64,000 nucleotides of DNA from Clostridium sp. TW13. Its GTDB lineage: Bacteria > Bacillota > Clostridia > Clostridiales > Clostridiaceae. The stretch lies in NCBI RefSeq assembly GCF_024345225.1, contig NZ_BROD01000001.1:62001-126000 (forward strand), in the 5' to 3' direction. The notes beneath the pieces were generated by a model, which was given only the letters and a program-made list of their open reading frames with translations, had not been told where the DNA came from and searched no databases. This document shows, piece by piece, positions 49,967-59,309 of this stretch (position 1 is the first letter of the stretch; each line of letters opens with the position of its first letter). The position numbers were made by a program, and so were the translations under genes.

Positions 49967-49975
49967 AATGTATAA

Positions 49976-50018
49976 AGTTCGCAGGCCTTATAAAATAAGG
50001 GTTTGCGGACTTTTCTTT
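49976..50018 (+). terminator. Terminator after guaA
   Basis: GTTCGCAGGCCTTAT pairs with ATAAGGGTTTGCGGAC (some G-U pairs) and is followed by TTTTCTTTT. A diverged counterpart follows the distal repeat at about 63238. Confidence 0.75.
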
Positions 50019-50177
50019 TATGCAGTATGGTACTACATGATATAATTGTTATTAAAGTATTTTATTGTAGTGATTTGAAAGTATATCAATGTAAGACCAA
50101 TAATGTTACGTTCTATTTTTATGGAGTACTTAAAATTATTGCTTGGATTTTCATAATTGGAAGTAACATAACAGCGG

Positions 50178-50507
50178 CTACCTTGTGACGAAAATGTGCG
50201 TTTTAAATGAGAAAGTGTGTTTCTCATATGGAGAATAAAGTTGATTCTTTTTTTGGTCAGAGTTATAGTTTGAACTTGTTTTATTTTTTTCGACTAATGT
50301 AAAGATAATTTCATTTAATTGTTCAAAATGAGATTCAATTAAATTGTATGCTTCTTTACAAAGAAGTTCTTTTGAAATAACCAATAGAGAGTATAGTAGC
50401 ATTTGCATTGTGGCAGGATTGTCAAGCCCCCATTGCTCAAGTATAGGTTTAATTAATGGATTATCCAATTCTAATTTTTTGAAATAATTACTGGATAAAA
50501 ATTATCG
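50178..50507 (-). pseudogene. Possible gene remnant at the left island end
   Basis: An open minus-strand frame encodes about 100 residues that look protein-like (NYFKKLELDNPLIKPILEQW; QMLLYSLLVISKELL) but has no ATG or ribosome site. I do not recognise a family. The frame is open from a stop at about 50509, so it may be the back end of a truncated gene. The region 49967-50830 holds no confident gene otherwise. Confidence 0.3.
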
Positions 50508-50706
50508 TTTATTAAATTTGTCAAAAGTGAAGCTATTTGAATTCCGACTGGATAATAATCAATATAATCTGGCACTTTATACTGCTGTGTTGAAGCAATT
50601 AGATATTGATATGGATTTTGAGGAGGTATGTGAGGATTATCAGAAGGTTTATGAGGCAGGAATGGAAATACAGATAAAAGATAGGGAGAAAGACAGGGAA
50701 CAATAA
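50488..50706 (+). pseudogene. Possible gene remnant, plus strand
   Basis: A short frame without ATG encodes LFEFRLDNNQYNLALYTAVL and an acidic tail ending in KDREKDREQ. The best possible start is TTG 50518, and it has no ribosome site. It overlaps the minus-strand remnant slightly. It is probably a fragment; no family is recognised. Confidence 0.3.
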
Positions 50707-50763
50707 ATTCCTTGTCTTTACGACTATTTCATATTAAATCATACGTAAGAAGTCGAAATTTGG

Positions 50764-50792
50764 TTGCTAATATGACAATTTAGAGATACAAT
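50764..50792 (+). promoter_or_regulatory. Likely promoter of the HTH-methyltransferase operon
   Basis: TTGCTA (50764-50769) and TACAAT (50787-50792) are separated by 17 bases, about 50 bases before the HTH gene. Confidence 0.6.
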
Positions 50793-50841
50793 ATTCGTAG
50801 TTGTATAAAAACTGAAAGTTAGACAATTCGGAGGAAAATGT

Positions 50842-51027
50842 ATGTCTGAAATAATTGAAAAATGGTCGAGTTTAGAAGAAACATCAGAGTATCTGGGAGT
50901 GACAAAAGATACCATAAGAAACTGGATTAAGAAGGCAGATATACCAGCGCATAAAGTGGGCAGGCTATGGAAGTTTAAATTATCAGAAGTGGATGCCTGG
51001 ATTAAAAGTGGCAAGGGTGCGCTTTAA
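50842..51027 (+). CDS. Small excisionase-type helix-turn-helix DNA-binding protein
   Basis: 61 residues that form a single MerR/excisionase-family HTH_17 domain: SSLEETSEYLGVTKDTIRNWIKKADIPAHKVGRLWKF is the conserved sequence type. Proteins of this size act either as excisionases or as local repressors; they are often found directly before island methyltransferase genes. GGAGG precedes ATG. It is 76 bases before the methyltransferase and is likely its controller, though a role in excision cannot be ruled out. Confidence 0.85.
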   Translation: MSEIIEKWSSLEETSEYLGVTKDTIRNWIKKADIPAHKVGRLWKFKLSEVDAWIKSGKGAL

Positions 51028-51103
51028 CACCAGACTTTGGGATAGATAATAATGAATAATTTATATAATTAGAAATATAGGTAATACGACAAGGAGTAAT
51101 AGA

Positions 51104-52708
51104 ATGAAAGTTGCAGATTTTTTTTGTGGTGGTGGAGGTTTTTCAGAAGGCTTTAGGCAAGCGGGGTTTGATGTTTGCTTTGGTGTCGATAAATGGCTGC
51201 CAGCAGTTAATACATTTAAAGCGAATAAGTCATCAGCAAAAGTATATCAAGATGATGTAATACGAATATCGGAGTTGCCAGATGATGAATTTGAAGAAAT
51301 GGTGCCTGATACAGAAGTTATCATTGGATCTCCTCCATGTGTTGCTTTTTCAAACTCTAATAAATCTGGAAATGGAGATAAAACATTAGGGTTAAAACTT
51401 TTACGAGCATATTTAAGAATTATTGCAAGAAAAAAGTATAAAAAAGAGTCCATCTTAAAATATTGGGTTCTTGAAAATGTACCTAATATTCAAAATTATA
51501 TTAAGGATGAATATACAGCACAAGACTTGGGATTAGAAGGTAATTTTATATTAAAAGTTAAAAATGAAAATGCAAAAGTGTATAATGCAAAATATTTTGG
51601 TGCGCCAACTAATAGACAACGCTATTTATGTGGTGATTTCCCCAAGTTGATTGAAACAAATAATGAAAAGGATATTAAGTCATTAAAAGTAGTTTTAGAA
51701 AGTTTAGGAGATCCTGCAGATAATCAAGATAGAATAATATGTGATTGTAATTATCCACAACTCAAAATGAAATTACAAGATATTACTGACTTACAATATG
51801 AACATGTTTTACAAGAGTTTGAGTGGCAAACAGCTAAAAGATTAAAATTGGATCGTGGTTATATGGGGAAAATGTCATTTCCAGAGAATCTTGAGAAGCC
51901 AGCAAGAACAGTAATGGCAACGATGTCATCAAGCTCAAGGGAATCAATGATATTAGCCAGAAAAGGTGGAGGTTATAGAATACCATCGATAAGGGAAGTT
52001 GCAAATATAATGAGTTTTCCCAATGACTATAGATTTTATGGGAACTCAGAAGGAACAAAATATGCTCTGGTTGGTAATGCAGTGCCTCCAAAATTATCTT
52101 ACGCTATTGCAAAATCGATATTGATAGAAATGGGTAAAGATATACCTAAATCATATATAAAAATAAATCATAATGAAGATATACCGTTTATTAATCTTAA
52201 TAATACTATTTTACCAGAAAAAAAAGAAAGACATAAAAACCCAAAGGCCAAATTTAAATATCATATTCCATATTTAATATATTCAGCATATAGGGTGGAG
52301 TTGACAAATCACCATTCTGATTTTGATAAAATGATGTTTAAGTGGGATGCAGAGATTCATTATAGTCAAGGAAAAGTAAGAGCAGCCTGCTTTACACCAA
52401 TAGTAACAAATGAGTTTTTGACTTTAAAAGAAACAGAAATTGTAAATACATACATAAAAGAAATATGTGGGAAGATATGTTCTTTTGACAACTTTCAAAA
52501 AAGGTATTGTATGACGCAAGAAGAACGAAATGATTTAATAGGTCCATATGAACTATTAGCATCTTTAAGAAAATCTATTGATCAATTTTTGACAGATGAA
52601 CAAAAGAGAAAAATAATTGAAATTAAAGATAATCCTAAGAATATTCCCATGGCCATTGCCGTTGGATATTATATGTTGCAAGAAATCATTAAGAGGATGG
52701 AGGATTAG
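51104..52708 (+). CDS. DNA cytosine-5 methyltransferase with C-terminal extension
   Basis: 534 residues. All main m5C motifs are in order: VADFFCGGGGFSEGF (motif I), IGSPPCVAFSNSN (motif IV, Cys79), WVLENVPNI (VI), NRQRYLCGDFP (VIII), then YALVGNAVPPKLSYAIAKSI (X). A variable region before motif IX, with KPARTVMATMSSSS, would read the DNA target. About 170 extra C-terminal residues (from about 360) are unlike standard type II enzymes and may bind a partner. AAGGAG precedes ATG. It heads a four-gene coupled operon with the ParB-like, SNF2 and DUF3883 genes. Confidence 0.93.
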   Translation: MKVADFFCGGGGFSEGFRQAGFDVCFGVDKWLPAVNTFKANKSSAKVYQDDVIRISELPDDEFEEMVPDTEVIIGSPPCVAFSNSNKSGNGDKTLGLKLLRAYLRIIARKKYKKESILKYWVLENVPNIQNYIKDEYTAQDLGLEGNFILKVKNENAKVYNAKYFGAPTNRQRYLCGDFPKLIETNNEKDIKSLKVVLESLGDPADNQDRIICDCNYPQLKMKLQDITDLQYEHVLQEFEWQTAKRLKLDRGYMGKMSFPENLEKPARTVMATMSSSSRESMILARKGGGYRIPSIREVANIMSFPNDYRFYGNSEGTKYALVGNAVPPKLSYAIAKSILIEMGKDIPKSYIKINHNEDIPFINLNNTILPEKKERHKNPKAKFKYHIPYLIYSAYRVELTNHHSDFDKMMFKWDAEIHYSQGKVRAACFTPIVTNEFLTLKETEIVNTYIKEICGKICSFDNFQKRYCMTQEERNDLIGPYELLASLRKSIDQFLTDEQKRKIIEIKDNPKNIPMAIAVGYYMLQEIIKRMED

Positions 52709-52711
52709 ATT

Positions 52712-54004
52712 ATGGATGCTGAAACCAGAAAAAGTGAATTGAAAAGAATAAAAGATGGACGTAGTAATATTGCTATGACAGGGATTCCTTTGAGATACCA
52801 TGCTGAAATTCTAAAGGAAAATGTATATAAAATCCCTTTGAACTATTTAGTTTATAATAAATATAATGGGCGAATAGGAACAGCAGTTCAATCTTATGAA
52901 ACTCAGAATGGTCTGTTAAATCCAGAAAATGAAGTTGATAAAAAAATTATTGAACAATTTTTGTTTTCATCAAAAGAGGATAGAAATAAAAAAACGATGG
53001 AAAGTTTGCAACTATTAGGGCAGCAACAGTATGGTATTGTAACAGCTGATGGCATCATAGTTGATGGAAATCGTCGAGCAATGTTATTAAATAAACTATT
53101 TAATGAAAGAGGTAAGGGAAAATTTTCTCCTAAAGAAGTAGAACATTGTCAGTTTTTTTTAGCAATTATATTGCCAGATGACGCGACAGTAAAAGATATT
53201 CAACAACTAGAAACAGAATATCAGATGGGTGGAGATGAAAAGTTAGATTATAATGCTACTGAGAAATATTTGAAATGTAAGGAATTAAAAAAGTATTTTG
53301 ATATACCTCAAATTTCTGAATTTATGAGTGAGAAACCAAGTAAAATTGAGGAATGGTTGGAAATTTTAGAGTTGATGGAAGAATACTTGGAGAGTTATGG
53401 ATACAAGGGTATCTATACAAGACTTGAAAAAACCGAAGGCCCATTTGTTGATTTGAATGGTTATATTAATTCATATAAAACTGGTGGGGCTAATATACGG
53501 AATATGGATTGGGCTTGTAATGACGCAGATATTTCAGATTTAAAAACAGTTTGTTTTGATTATATACGTGCGAGATATGAAGGGAAAGAATTCAGAGACA
53601 TAGGAAAAACCGGTAAAGATGGTTCTATCTTTTTTTATCATGATATTTGGAAAAATTTTCTGAATGAACATACAAATAATGTGAAAGAAGACGATAAATC
53701 AGTAGAAGAATTGAGATCTATGTATCCTGGTGAAGATTTGACACAACTACTGAAGTCAAGAGATGAAGATTGGTCAAAGCAGACTTATGGGATATTAAAA
53801 GGTAACTTAAAAAAACATGTAAGTCGAGTAGAAGATAAGAGAGATGCGAATGAACCATTACATCTTTTGGAGCGGGCTTACAATTCATTGTGCTCTATTG
53901 ATGTTGAGCAGGAAAGTTTTAAAAATTCTTCTGAGGTAAAAGACCTTATAAAAAGTATAAATTCAATAATATGGGATATGAAAAAAAATCTTGATAGGGG
54001 GTGA
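52712..54004 (+). CDS. ParB/Srx-fold N-terminal domain protein
   Basis: 430 residues. GIIVDGNRRAMLLNKLFNE (Gly119-Arg122) matches the GxRR box II of ParB-like N-terminal domains, here in the GNRR form. The preceding strand IPLNYLVYNKYNGRI resembles the box I segment. ETEYQMGGDEKLDYNATEKYLKCKEL follows, as in ParB helix regions. The C-terminal half is helical and unrecognised. ParB/Srx folds act as CTPases, nucleases or DNA-associated regulators. The gene begins 3 bases after the methyltransferase and has its ribosome site within it, so production is coupled. Its job in the complex is unknown. Confidence 0.82.
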   Translation: MDAETRKSELKRIKDGRSNIAMTGIPLRYHAEILKENVYKIPLNYLVYNKYNGRIGTAVQSYETQNGLLNPENEVDKKIIEQFLFSSKEDRNKKTMESLQLLGQQQYGIVTADGIIVDGNRRAMLLNKLFNERGKGKFSPKEVEHCQFFLAIILPDDATVKDIQQLETEYQMGGDEKLDYNATEKYLKCKELKKYFDIPQISEFMSEKPSKIEEWLEILELMEEYLESYGYKGIYTRLEKTEGPFVDLNGYINSYKTGGANIRNMDWACNDADISDLKTVCFDYIRARYEGKEFRDIGKTGKDGSIFFYHDIWKNFLNEHTNNVKEDDKSVEELRSMYPGEDLTQLLKSRDEDWSKQTYGILKGNLKKHVSRVEDKRDANEPLHLLERAYNSLCSIDVEQESFKNSSEVKDLIKSINSIIWDMKKNLDRG

Positions 54005-54008
54005 TAGA

Positions 54009-55994
54009 TTGAACTCTATAAGTATAGATTATAACAAAGATGATAAAATAGTAGTACTTAGAGGAGACATCAAGATATTGATATCTAATCGCTTCGCTTT
54101 ACGCTATATTAAAGATTATCTCACAAAAGATATACATGATGACTATATTAAAATTAGTATAGGAGAAAAATATCCTCAAGAGGTATTTTCGGCTGTTACA
54201 GAAATGCTAAAAAAGTATGGGATTGAAGAACGAGTTAATATAGGAGCAGAAAAAGCGTTATCTGATTTTCAAATCGAAGAAAATAAATTTCGAGAATTTT
54301 CAATGAAAGCATTAGAGATAAGAAATAATAATTGTAATCATGATGAATTTAGAGAATTTACGATATCTCTTGAAAAAAACATGAAAAACCGTAGCCTTTA
54401 TGAGTTGCAATTACTTTCAGCGTATCATTTGGCTTTTTCACAGAATGCATGTAATTTTTCGGTTCCTGGATCAGGAAAAACAAGTATTGTATATGGCGCT
54501 TACACCTATTTGAAAAATTTGTCCGATGATAATATAAAGAAAGTTGACAAGTTGTTAATCATTGGTCCATTAAGTTCTTTTGGACCATGGGAGTTAGAGT
54601 ATGAAGAATGTTTTGGGAGTAAACCTTCTGTAAAAAGGTTGATAAGTGGCGTAAATAAACAAGAAAAAATTGATTATTTATATTCGAGATACTCAAGTGA
54701 AATTACATTAATTTCATATGCATCTTTAGCTGCTGTGACTGATGCAATTTCTTGGTTCCTCAAAGCAAATAAAGTTATGGTAGTATTGGATGAAGCACAT
54801 AAAATAAAGAATACAACTGGGGGAATAACGGCACAAAGCGTTATGGATATTGCTCAGTATTGTAAATCAAGAGTTGTGCTAACAGGTACCCCGGCGCCTA
54901 ACGGATATGAAGATTTGTACAATTTATTTAAATTTATTTGGCCTAATAAAAACATAATGCAATTCAAACTTAACCAACTGAAAGACATGTCAGTTAGGAA
55001 GAATGATTTAAGAGTGCATAAATTAGTAGAGGCAATTGCTCCTTATTTTATACGCATTAAGAAAAGTGATTTAAATATTCCACCAGCTATTACAAACCCT
55101 CCAATTCTTGTTGAAATGGGTGAATATCAAAGGAGAATATATGATTTTATAGAAAAAAAATATATTGATTCTATTATTGAAAATAATGAAAATGATTTAT
55201 CTAATAAGTTTAAGGCGCAGCTTGTAGGAGCCAAAATGATTAGATTAATGCAAGCGGCTTCCAATCCGAATCTGCTGAAACTTCCTCTAGCAAACTTCTA
55301 TAAGTACGAAGATATAAGTGTTGAGGAAGCTGGAAATATAAATGATACAGATATTTTAAAAGAAATTATTGAATATAAAAATAATGAAATACCTAAAAAA
55401 TTTGTGAAGACAAAAGAATTAGTTGATAGAATTCTTGCCGAAGGCGGTAAAGTTGTTATATGGGCTTGTTTTGTACAAACCATATTGGAGCTAAAGCATT
55501 ATTTAGATAGTAATGGAATTTCATGTCAGGAATTATATGGTGCAATCCCAGTTGGTAAAAGTTTGGAAGAAGATGACGAGAGTTTGGAATTAACGAGAGA
55601 AAAAATTGTTGCTTTATTTCAAGAAAAAGACTGCCCGTTTAAAGTGATTATAGCTAATCCATTTGCAGTAGCAGAATCCATATCGTTACATAAAGCATGC
55701 CATAATGCAATTTATTTTGAAAGAACATTTAATGCTGCGCATTTTATGCAATCAAAGGATAGAATACATAGATATGGATTGGCCAAAGATGTAAAGACTA
55801 ATTATTATTATATTTTGTCTCAAGATTCAGTAGATGAAGTTATTGATGATCGATTAGCTATTAAAGAGAGTAGAATGATGAAAATAATGGAAACAATGCC
55901 TATACCATTATTTGACAATGTATCTGGGGATTTTGGCGATGAAGATATGAAAGCGATGATAAAAAATTATGTTGCAAGAACTAAAAAGATATAA
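54009..55994 (+). CDS. SNF2-family helicase/translocase
   Basis: About 661 residues. An N-terminal region of about 120 residues precedes the motor. Motif I is FSVPGSGKTSIVYGAY (Lys157), motif II VLDEAHKIKN (Asp261), motif III LTGTPAPNGYEDLY; the second lobe has FVQTILELKHYL, VIIANPFAVAESISLHKA and QSKDRIHRYG (motif VI). Such enzymes pump along double-stranded DNA. I chose TTG 54009 behind AGGGGGTGAT, 4 bases past the previous stop. Within this operon it probably moves DNA for the methyltransferase or nuclease partner. Confidence 0.93.
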   Translation: MNSISIDYNKDDKIVVLRGDIKILISNRFALRYIKDYLTKDIHDDYIKISIGEKYPQEVFSAVTEMLKKYGIEERVNIGAEKALSDFQIEENKFREFSMKALEIRNNNCNHDEFREFTISLEKNMKNRSLYELQLLSAYHLAFSQNACNFSVPGSGKTSIVYGAYTYLKNLSDDNIKKVDKLLIIGPLSSFGPWELEYEECFGSKPSVKRLISGVNKQEKIDYLYSRYSSEITLISYASLAAVTDAISWFLKANKVMVVLDEAHKIKNTTGGITAQSVMDIAQYCKSRVVLTGTPAPNGYEDLYNLFKFIWPNKNIMQFKLNQLKDMSVRKNDLRVHKLVEAIAPYFIRIKKSDLNIPPAITNPPILVEMGEYQRRIYDFIEKKYIDSIIENNENDLSNKFKAQLVGAKMIRLMQAASNPNLLKLPLANFYKYEDISVEEAGNINDTDILKEIIEYKNNEIPKKFVKTKELVDRILAEGGKVVIWACFVQTILELKHYLDSNGISCQELYGAIPVGKSLEEDDESLELTREKIVALFQEKDCPFKVIIANPFAVAESISLHKACHNAIYFERTFNAAHFMQSKDRIHRYGLAKDVKTNYYYILSQDSVDEVIDDRLAIKESRMMKIMETMPIPLFDNVSGDFGDEDMKAMIKNYVARTKKI

Positions 55995-56925
55995 CGATTT
56001 TGGAAATATTAATGATATTATGTATTTTTTTCGAGAGATTATTTCAAATCGACAAATTACAAAAAAAGATATTCAGGTTTTGGCTTCAAATTTACCAGGC
56101 AAAATAATAGATACGGAAGCATTATTGCTATTTGGAGTGGCATTTGGAATCGTACAATATTCCTATGAAACGGAAAAATATGTTTTAGTAAATGAATATC
56201 AGAATATTATTAACATGCCGGAATTATTTCAAAAAAATATGTTTACTAATGTTATGAACGAATTATTTAGTAAAGAATACTTAACAAATCAATATTTTGA
56301 GTTTGATAATTCTCGACAGCGTATTAGATTTAAAAATGAAATTTTTCCGTTAAATAAATCTTCTTATAGAAATTTGCTTGTATCAATCGGATTTATTGAA
56401 ATTGAGAAAAATGACAAGATGGTTCATTTTTTTGTGACAAAAAATAATGAACAAATAGTGGAAGAACGACTTAAAGAGTACAGAAAAAAAATGACGTTAC
56501 TTCAATTAAAAAAGAACTTAGTGGAAAAGGAGATGGCTGGAGAGAAAGCTGAAAAGTTTGTATTGGAATATGAAAAAAGAAGATTAAAAGATTCTAAAAT
56601 CTGTGATTGCATTCGTCAGATTTCACACATTGATGTTTCAGCAGGGTATGATATTGTCTCTTTTGAAACTATAAACTCGACAGAAGTTGATAGATATATA
56701 GAGGTTAAAGCTGTGAAAAGTGACTTTCAATTTTACTGGTCGATAAATGAATATAATTCATCGAAAATTAAAGGGAACAAGTACTGTTTATATTTGATAG
56801 AATTATCTAAAATCGAAAATGTTGATTACGAGCCATATATAATCGAAAATCCATATGAATTTTTTGAAGAAAATTCTGATTGGTTAATACAGACACAAAC
56901 ATTTTCATTAAAGAAAATATTATGA
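55969..56925 (+). CDS. DUF3883-domain protein, PD-(D/E)xK nuclease-like
   Basis: 318 residues. The N-terminal half is unrecognised. The C-terminal domain from about residue 195 has the DUF3883 pattern: AEKFVLEYEKRRL, then SAGYDIVSFE (Asp228) and DRYIEVKAVK (Glu245, Lys247), which spell a PD-(D/E)xK-type catalytic site, then WSINEYNSSKIKGNKYCLYLIEL. A DNA-cutting role is likely. It overlaps the SNF2 gene by 26 bases, which points to co-translation. It is the probable effector of the module. Confidence 0.85.
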   Translation: MLQELKRYNDFGNINDIMYFFREIISNRQITKKDIQVLASNLPGKIIDTEALLLFGVAFGIVQYSYETEKYVLVNEYQNIINMPELFQKNMFTNVMNELFSKEYLTNQYFEFDNSRQRIRFKNEIFPLNKSSYRNLLVSIGFIEIEKNDKMVHFFVTKNNEQIVEERLKEYRKKMTLLQLKKNLVEKEMAGEKAEKFVLEYEKRRLKDSKICDCIRQISHIDVSAGYDIVSFETINSTEVDRYIEVKAVKSDFQFYWSINEYNSSKIKGNKYCLYLIELSKIENVDYEPYIIENPYEFFEENSDWLIQTQTFSLKKIL

Positions 56926-57395
56926 TTATTTTTTGGAATAAATAATAGAATAGATAATTTTGGGTGACACAATGCTGTTTCAGAAAAGAAAGGAAACTAT
57001 TGTGTAATAGTAGTTAATTATTGTTTTTAAAGAAAAAGTTGCAAGAGATAACAGTATAATTCAATTTGATAGCATTTTAAAATATTTGGGGAAAGCAAAT
57101 GATTATACTAGTGCACATAAAAGAAAAAATAGATGCATCAATCTAAGTAAAGAAAATGTTAAGCAAATCATTTTTCGCCAGAATTTTTAAATTTAGAGAA
57201 ACAATAGCTAGGAAAAGGATTGGAAGTTATCCAAAGTTTAATATGGGAAAAAAGAAAGTAGGTTGCACTTTATAACATACTTATTCATAAGCGCTTGTTT
57301 ACTATAGAACAAATCTAGACGGGGATTCCAAGAAAGCTAATTGGATTGTGAAGAATTGGTGTTCTTGGTGGTGGGACATATAATGGGGTGATATA
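56926..57395 (+). pseudogene. Decayed coding region between the two modules
   Basis: No intact gene. A start-less open frame at 57014-57190 encodes about 58 protein-like residues (IIQFDSILKYLGKANDYTSA). Another frame near 57315-57387 reads GIPRKLIGL, stop, RIGVLGGGTYNGVI. These look like relics broken by stop codons. I do not recognise the ancestor. Confidence 0.45.
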
Positions 57396-57677
57396 GTGGT
57401 GGTAAATTCCCATATGCAAATGCAAAAGTTAATAATGAAGAATTTTATAAATTCAAAGTCAGAATTGTTTTATTTTGATTTTGAAAAGGCTCTAGTACGG
57501 AAAGGGCATCCGAAGTCGTTATATACGCAGTTGGTTTATTATTCTGATTGCGTAGAAGAACTTTTAAGTTCAGAAGTGGAAAGTAAATTAGGAGTGCTTT
57601 TAAAATATCTAAAAAAGACATTATTTGAGAAGGATTGCAATCTGCCGAAAGATTATGTGATAATTGCTTTTATCTAA
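57396..57677 (+). CDS. Small hypothetical protein, possibly a gene fragment
   Basis: 93 residues from GTG 57396 with a weak GGGGTGAT upstream. The sequence is helical and acidic-basic mixed (ELFYFDFEKALVRKGHPKSLYTQL; VEELLSSEVESKLGVLLKYL). No family recognised. It lies amid decayed frames, so it may be the front part of a broken gene that continued into the next frame. Confidence 0.35.
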   Translation: MVVNSHMQMQKLIMKNFINSKSELFYFDFEKALVRKGHPKSLYTQLVYYSDCVEELLSSEVESKLGVLLKYLKKTLFEKDCNLPKDYVIIAFI

Positions 57678-57710
57678 ATATATTCTTTACTGTCGAGGTC
57701 TCCAAGTTTT

Positions 57711-58112
57711 TTGAGCGATATGACGGATAACTCTGAATGCTTTCAATTGTTTAATGACATTGGTAAACATGATATTGCAGCTCATGATGTTTTACTTATG
57801 GCTAATGAAAATAAATTACTTAAAGATTATGTGGTGGCTTTTCTTGATAATATTTCTGATGAAGTAATAGTTCTTCCTACTAGTGGAATTATTCAATTAA
57901 GAGACAAGTTATTGTGTCCAATTTCACCATATACAGTGATAGTCTTTGTTAAAACACTAGAGGAGCTAGATGATAAGAAAGATGAAAATTTAGAAATTAA
58001 ATTATTTGAAATAGACTATATAGATATAATTCATCAAATTAATATTCAGGCTTTCAAGCAAGAAGAAAAAATGATAGAAAATATGTTGTTTCAAATAATA
58101 AAGAATTACTAA
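57711..58112 (+). CDS. Hypothetical protein, possibly a gene fragment
   Basis: Up to 133 residues from TTG 57711 (or 130 from ATG 57720). Visible features are DIGKHDIAAHDVLLMANENKL, a central hydrophobic strand PYTVIVFVKTL and an acidic C-terminus with EEKMIENMLFQIIKNY. No convincing ribosome site and no known family. A 34-base gap in a different frame separates it from the previous fragment. Confidence 0.35.
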   Translation: MSDMTDNSECFQLFNDIGKHDIAAHDVLLMANENKLLKDYVVAFLDNISDEVIVLPTSGIIQLRDKLLCPISPYTVIVFVKTLEELDDKKDENLEIKLFEIDYIDIIHQINIQAFKQEEKMIENMLFQIIKNY

Positions 58113-58206
58113 GTGGTATAAAAGATGAATTGAATATGTAGGACGAAAATAACTCTAGAGCTTAAAAGCATTTAGAGTTGAGATTCTTTCATAGAATTAC
58201 AAAGGA

Positions 58207-58296
58207 TGACAAGAAGAATTAAATCAGAATTAATAAATGTAGGAGCACCCAAATATAATATTCGTGATTGGTTACCAGAGAATGATTTTAAAGGAT
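58207..58296 (+). pseudogene. Short coding relic
   Basis: A 29-codon frame, MTRRIKSELINVGAPKYNIR and so on, ends abruptly 54 bases before the MBL gene. It looks like the N-terminus of a lost protein. The surrounding 58113-58350 has no other gene. Confidence 0.3.
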
Positions 58297-58350
58297 GAAT
58301 GAAAACAAATGGAGATTTGAAAATTAAGAATTATTAAGGGAGCATAGTTT

Positions 58351-59295
58351 ATGATTAAAGTATACAGTGTTGGAGCAGGATTGGGTGATTGCTTTTTTAT
58401 AGAAATTGCTAATGAAAAAATGTCCAATGTTATTATGGTTGATGGAAGAAAAGGAATTTTAGGTGGAGTAGATACACATCAACTAATATTGAATTATATT
58501 GATAGATACAAAAAGATTGATTATTTAATTGTGACGCATATTGATTTTGATCATATACAGGGCGTTATTGAGACTATGAAAGAAAAAAAGGATAAATTTG
58601 AGGATACTATTGTTATTTATAATCATGTTACGAAATCTATTGTGAATTTCAGTCAAGCACGAGATTTTGAAAAAATGATTTTAGATAATGCAGTTATTCA
58701 TTCTGGAAGAAAAGATTACACGTTGTATTCTAATTCATTAGTTCATATTTTATCAAATCAAAAGAGACAAAAATTTGATGTTTCGATAAAGCAAAGAAAT
58801 TATGCATATTTAACATTACTTCATCCAGATAAAGCTGGAATAAGAGATGTGTATAGAGACTATTTAAACAAGACAATAGATGGAAAACCAGATTCTGAAC
58901 TTGTGAATAAAAATTCAATTGCTTTTTTACTTGAATATGAAAATAAAACTTTATTATTCACAGGAGATGGGTATTTTAACCAACTTGAAATTAAATTGAA
59001 TCATTTAAAAAAATTTAATGATAAAAAAATTGATTTAATAAAGATTCCGCACCATGGATCTACTCACAATAATATTGGAATAGTATCATATGCAAAAAAA
59101 CATAGTTGTGAAACATTTATCGTAACTGGTGAAAAAGCATGGACCCAAAAAAGACATCCTTCAGAAAAACTATTAAAGAGTTTTGTGGCAGAGTTTGGAA
59201 AAAAATTAAAAATATATACGTATGTTGATATATCGGAATATGAAGATGTGATTCATTATCCGATTTCCTGTAGAGCTGATGAAGTGAAATTTTAA
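58351..59295 (+). CDS. MBL-fold hydrolase (ComEC-type), defence-module partner
   Basis: 314 residues. VTHIDFDHIQGV (residues 61-71) is the metal-binding HxHxDH motif in the HxDxDH form; LLFTGDGYFNQLE and KIPHHGSTHNN give the later ligands typical of ComEC-like metallo-beta-lactamase folds. There is no signal peptide and no membrane segment, so it is a soluble hydrolase of nucleic acid or another phosphodiester. AAGGGAG precedes ATG. It lies 14 bases before the protease-GTPase gene and is surely in the same operon. Confidence 0.9.
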   Translation: MIKVYSVGAGLGDCFFIEIANEKMSNVIMVDGRKGILGGVDTHQLILNYIDRYKKIDYLIVTHIDFDHIQGVIETMKEKKDKFEDTIVIYNHVTKSIVNFSQARDFEKMILDNAVIHSGRKDYTLYSNSLVHILSNQKRQKFDVSIKQRNYAYLTLLHPDKAGIRDVYRDYLNKTIDGKPDSELVNKNSIAFLLEYENKTLLFTGDGYFNQLEIKLNHLKKFNDKKIDLIKIPHHGSTHNNIGIVSYAKKHSCETFIVTGEKAWTQKRHPSEKLLKSFVAEFGKKLKIYTYVDISEYEDVIHYPISCRADEVKF

Positions 59296-59309
59296 TGTAG
59301 GAGAAAGAC

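Noticed and set aside
50003-50227. Short overlapping frames on both strands after guaA
   Set aside because: No ribosome sites, low-complexity hydrophobic or AT-driven sequence; probably chance.
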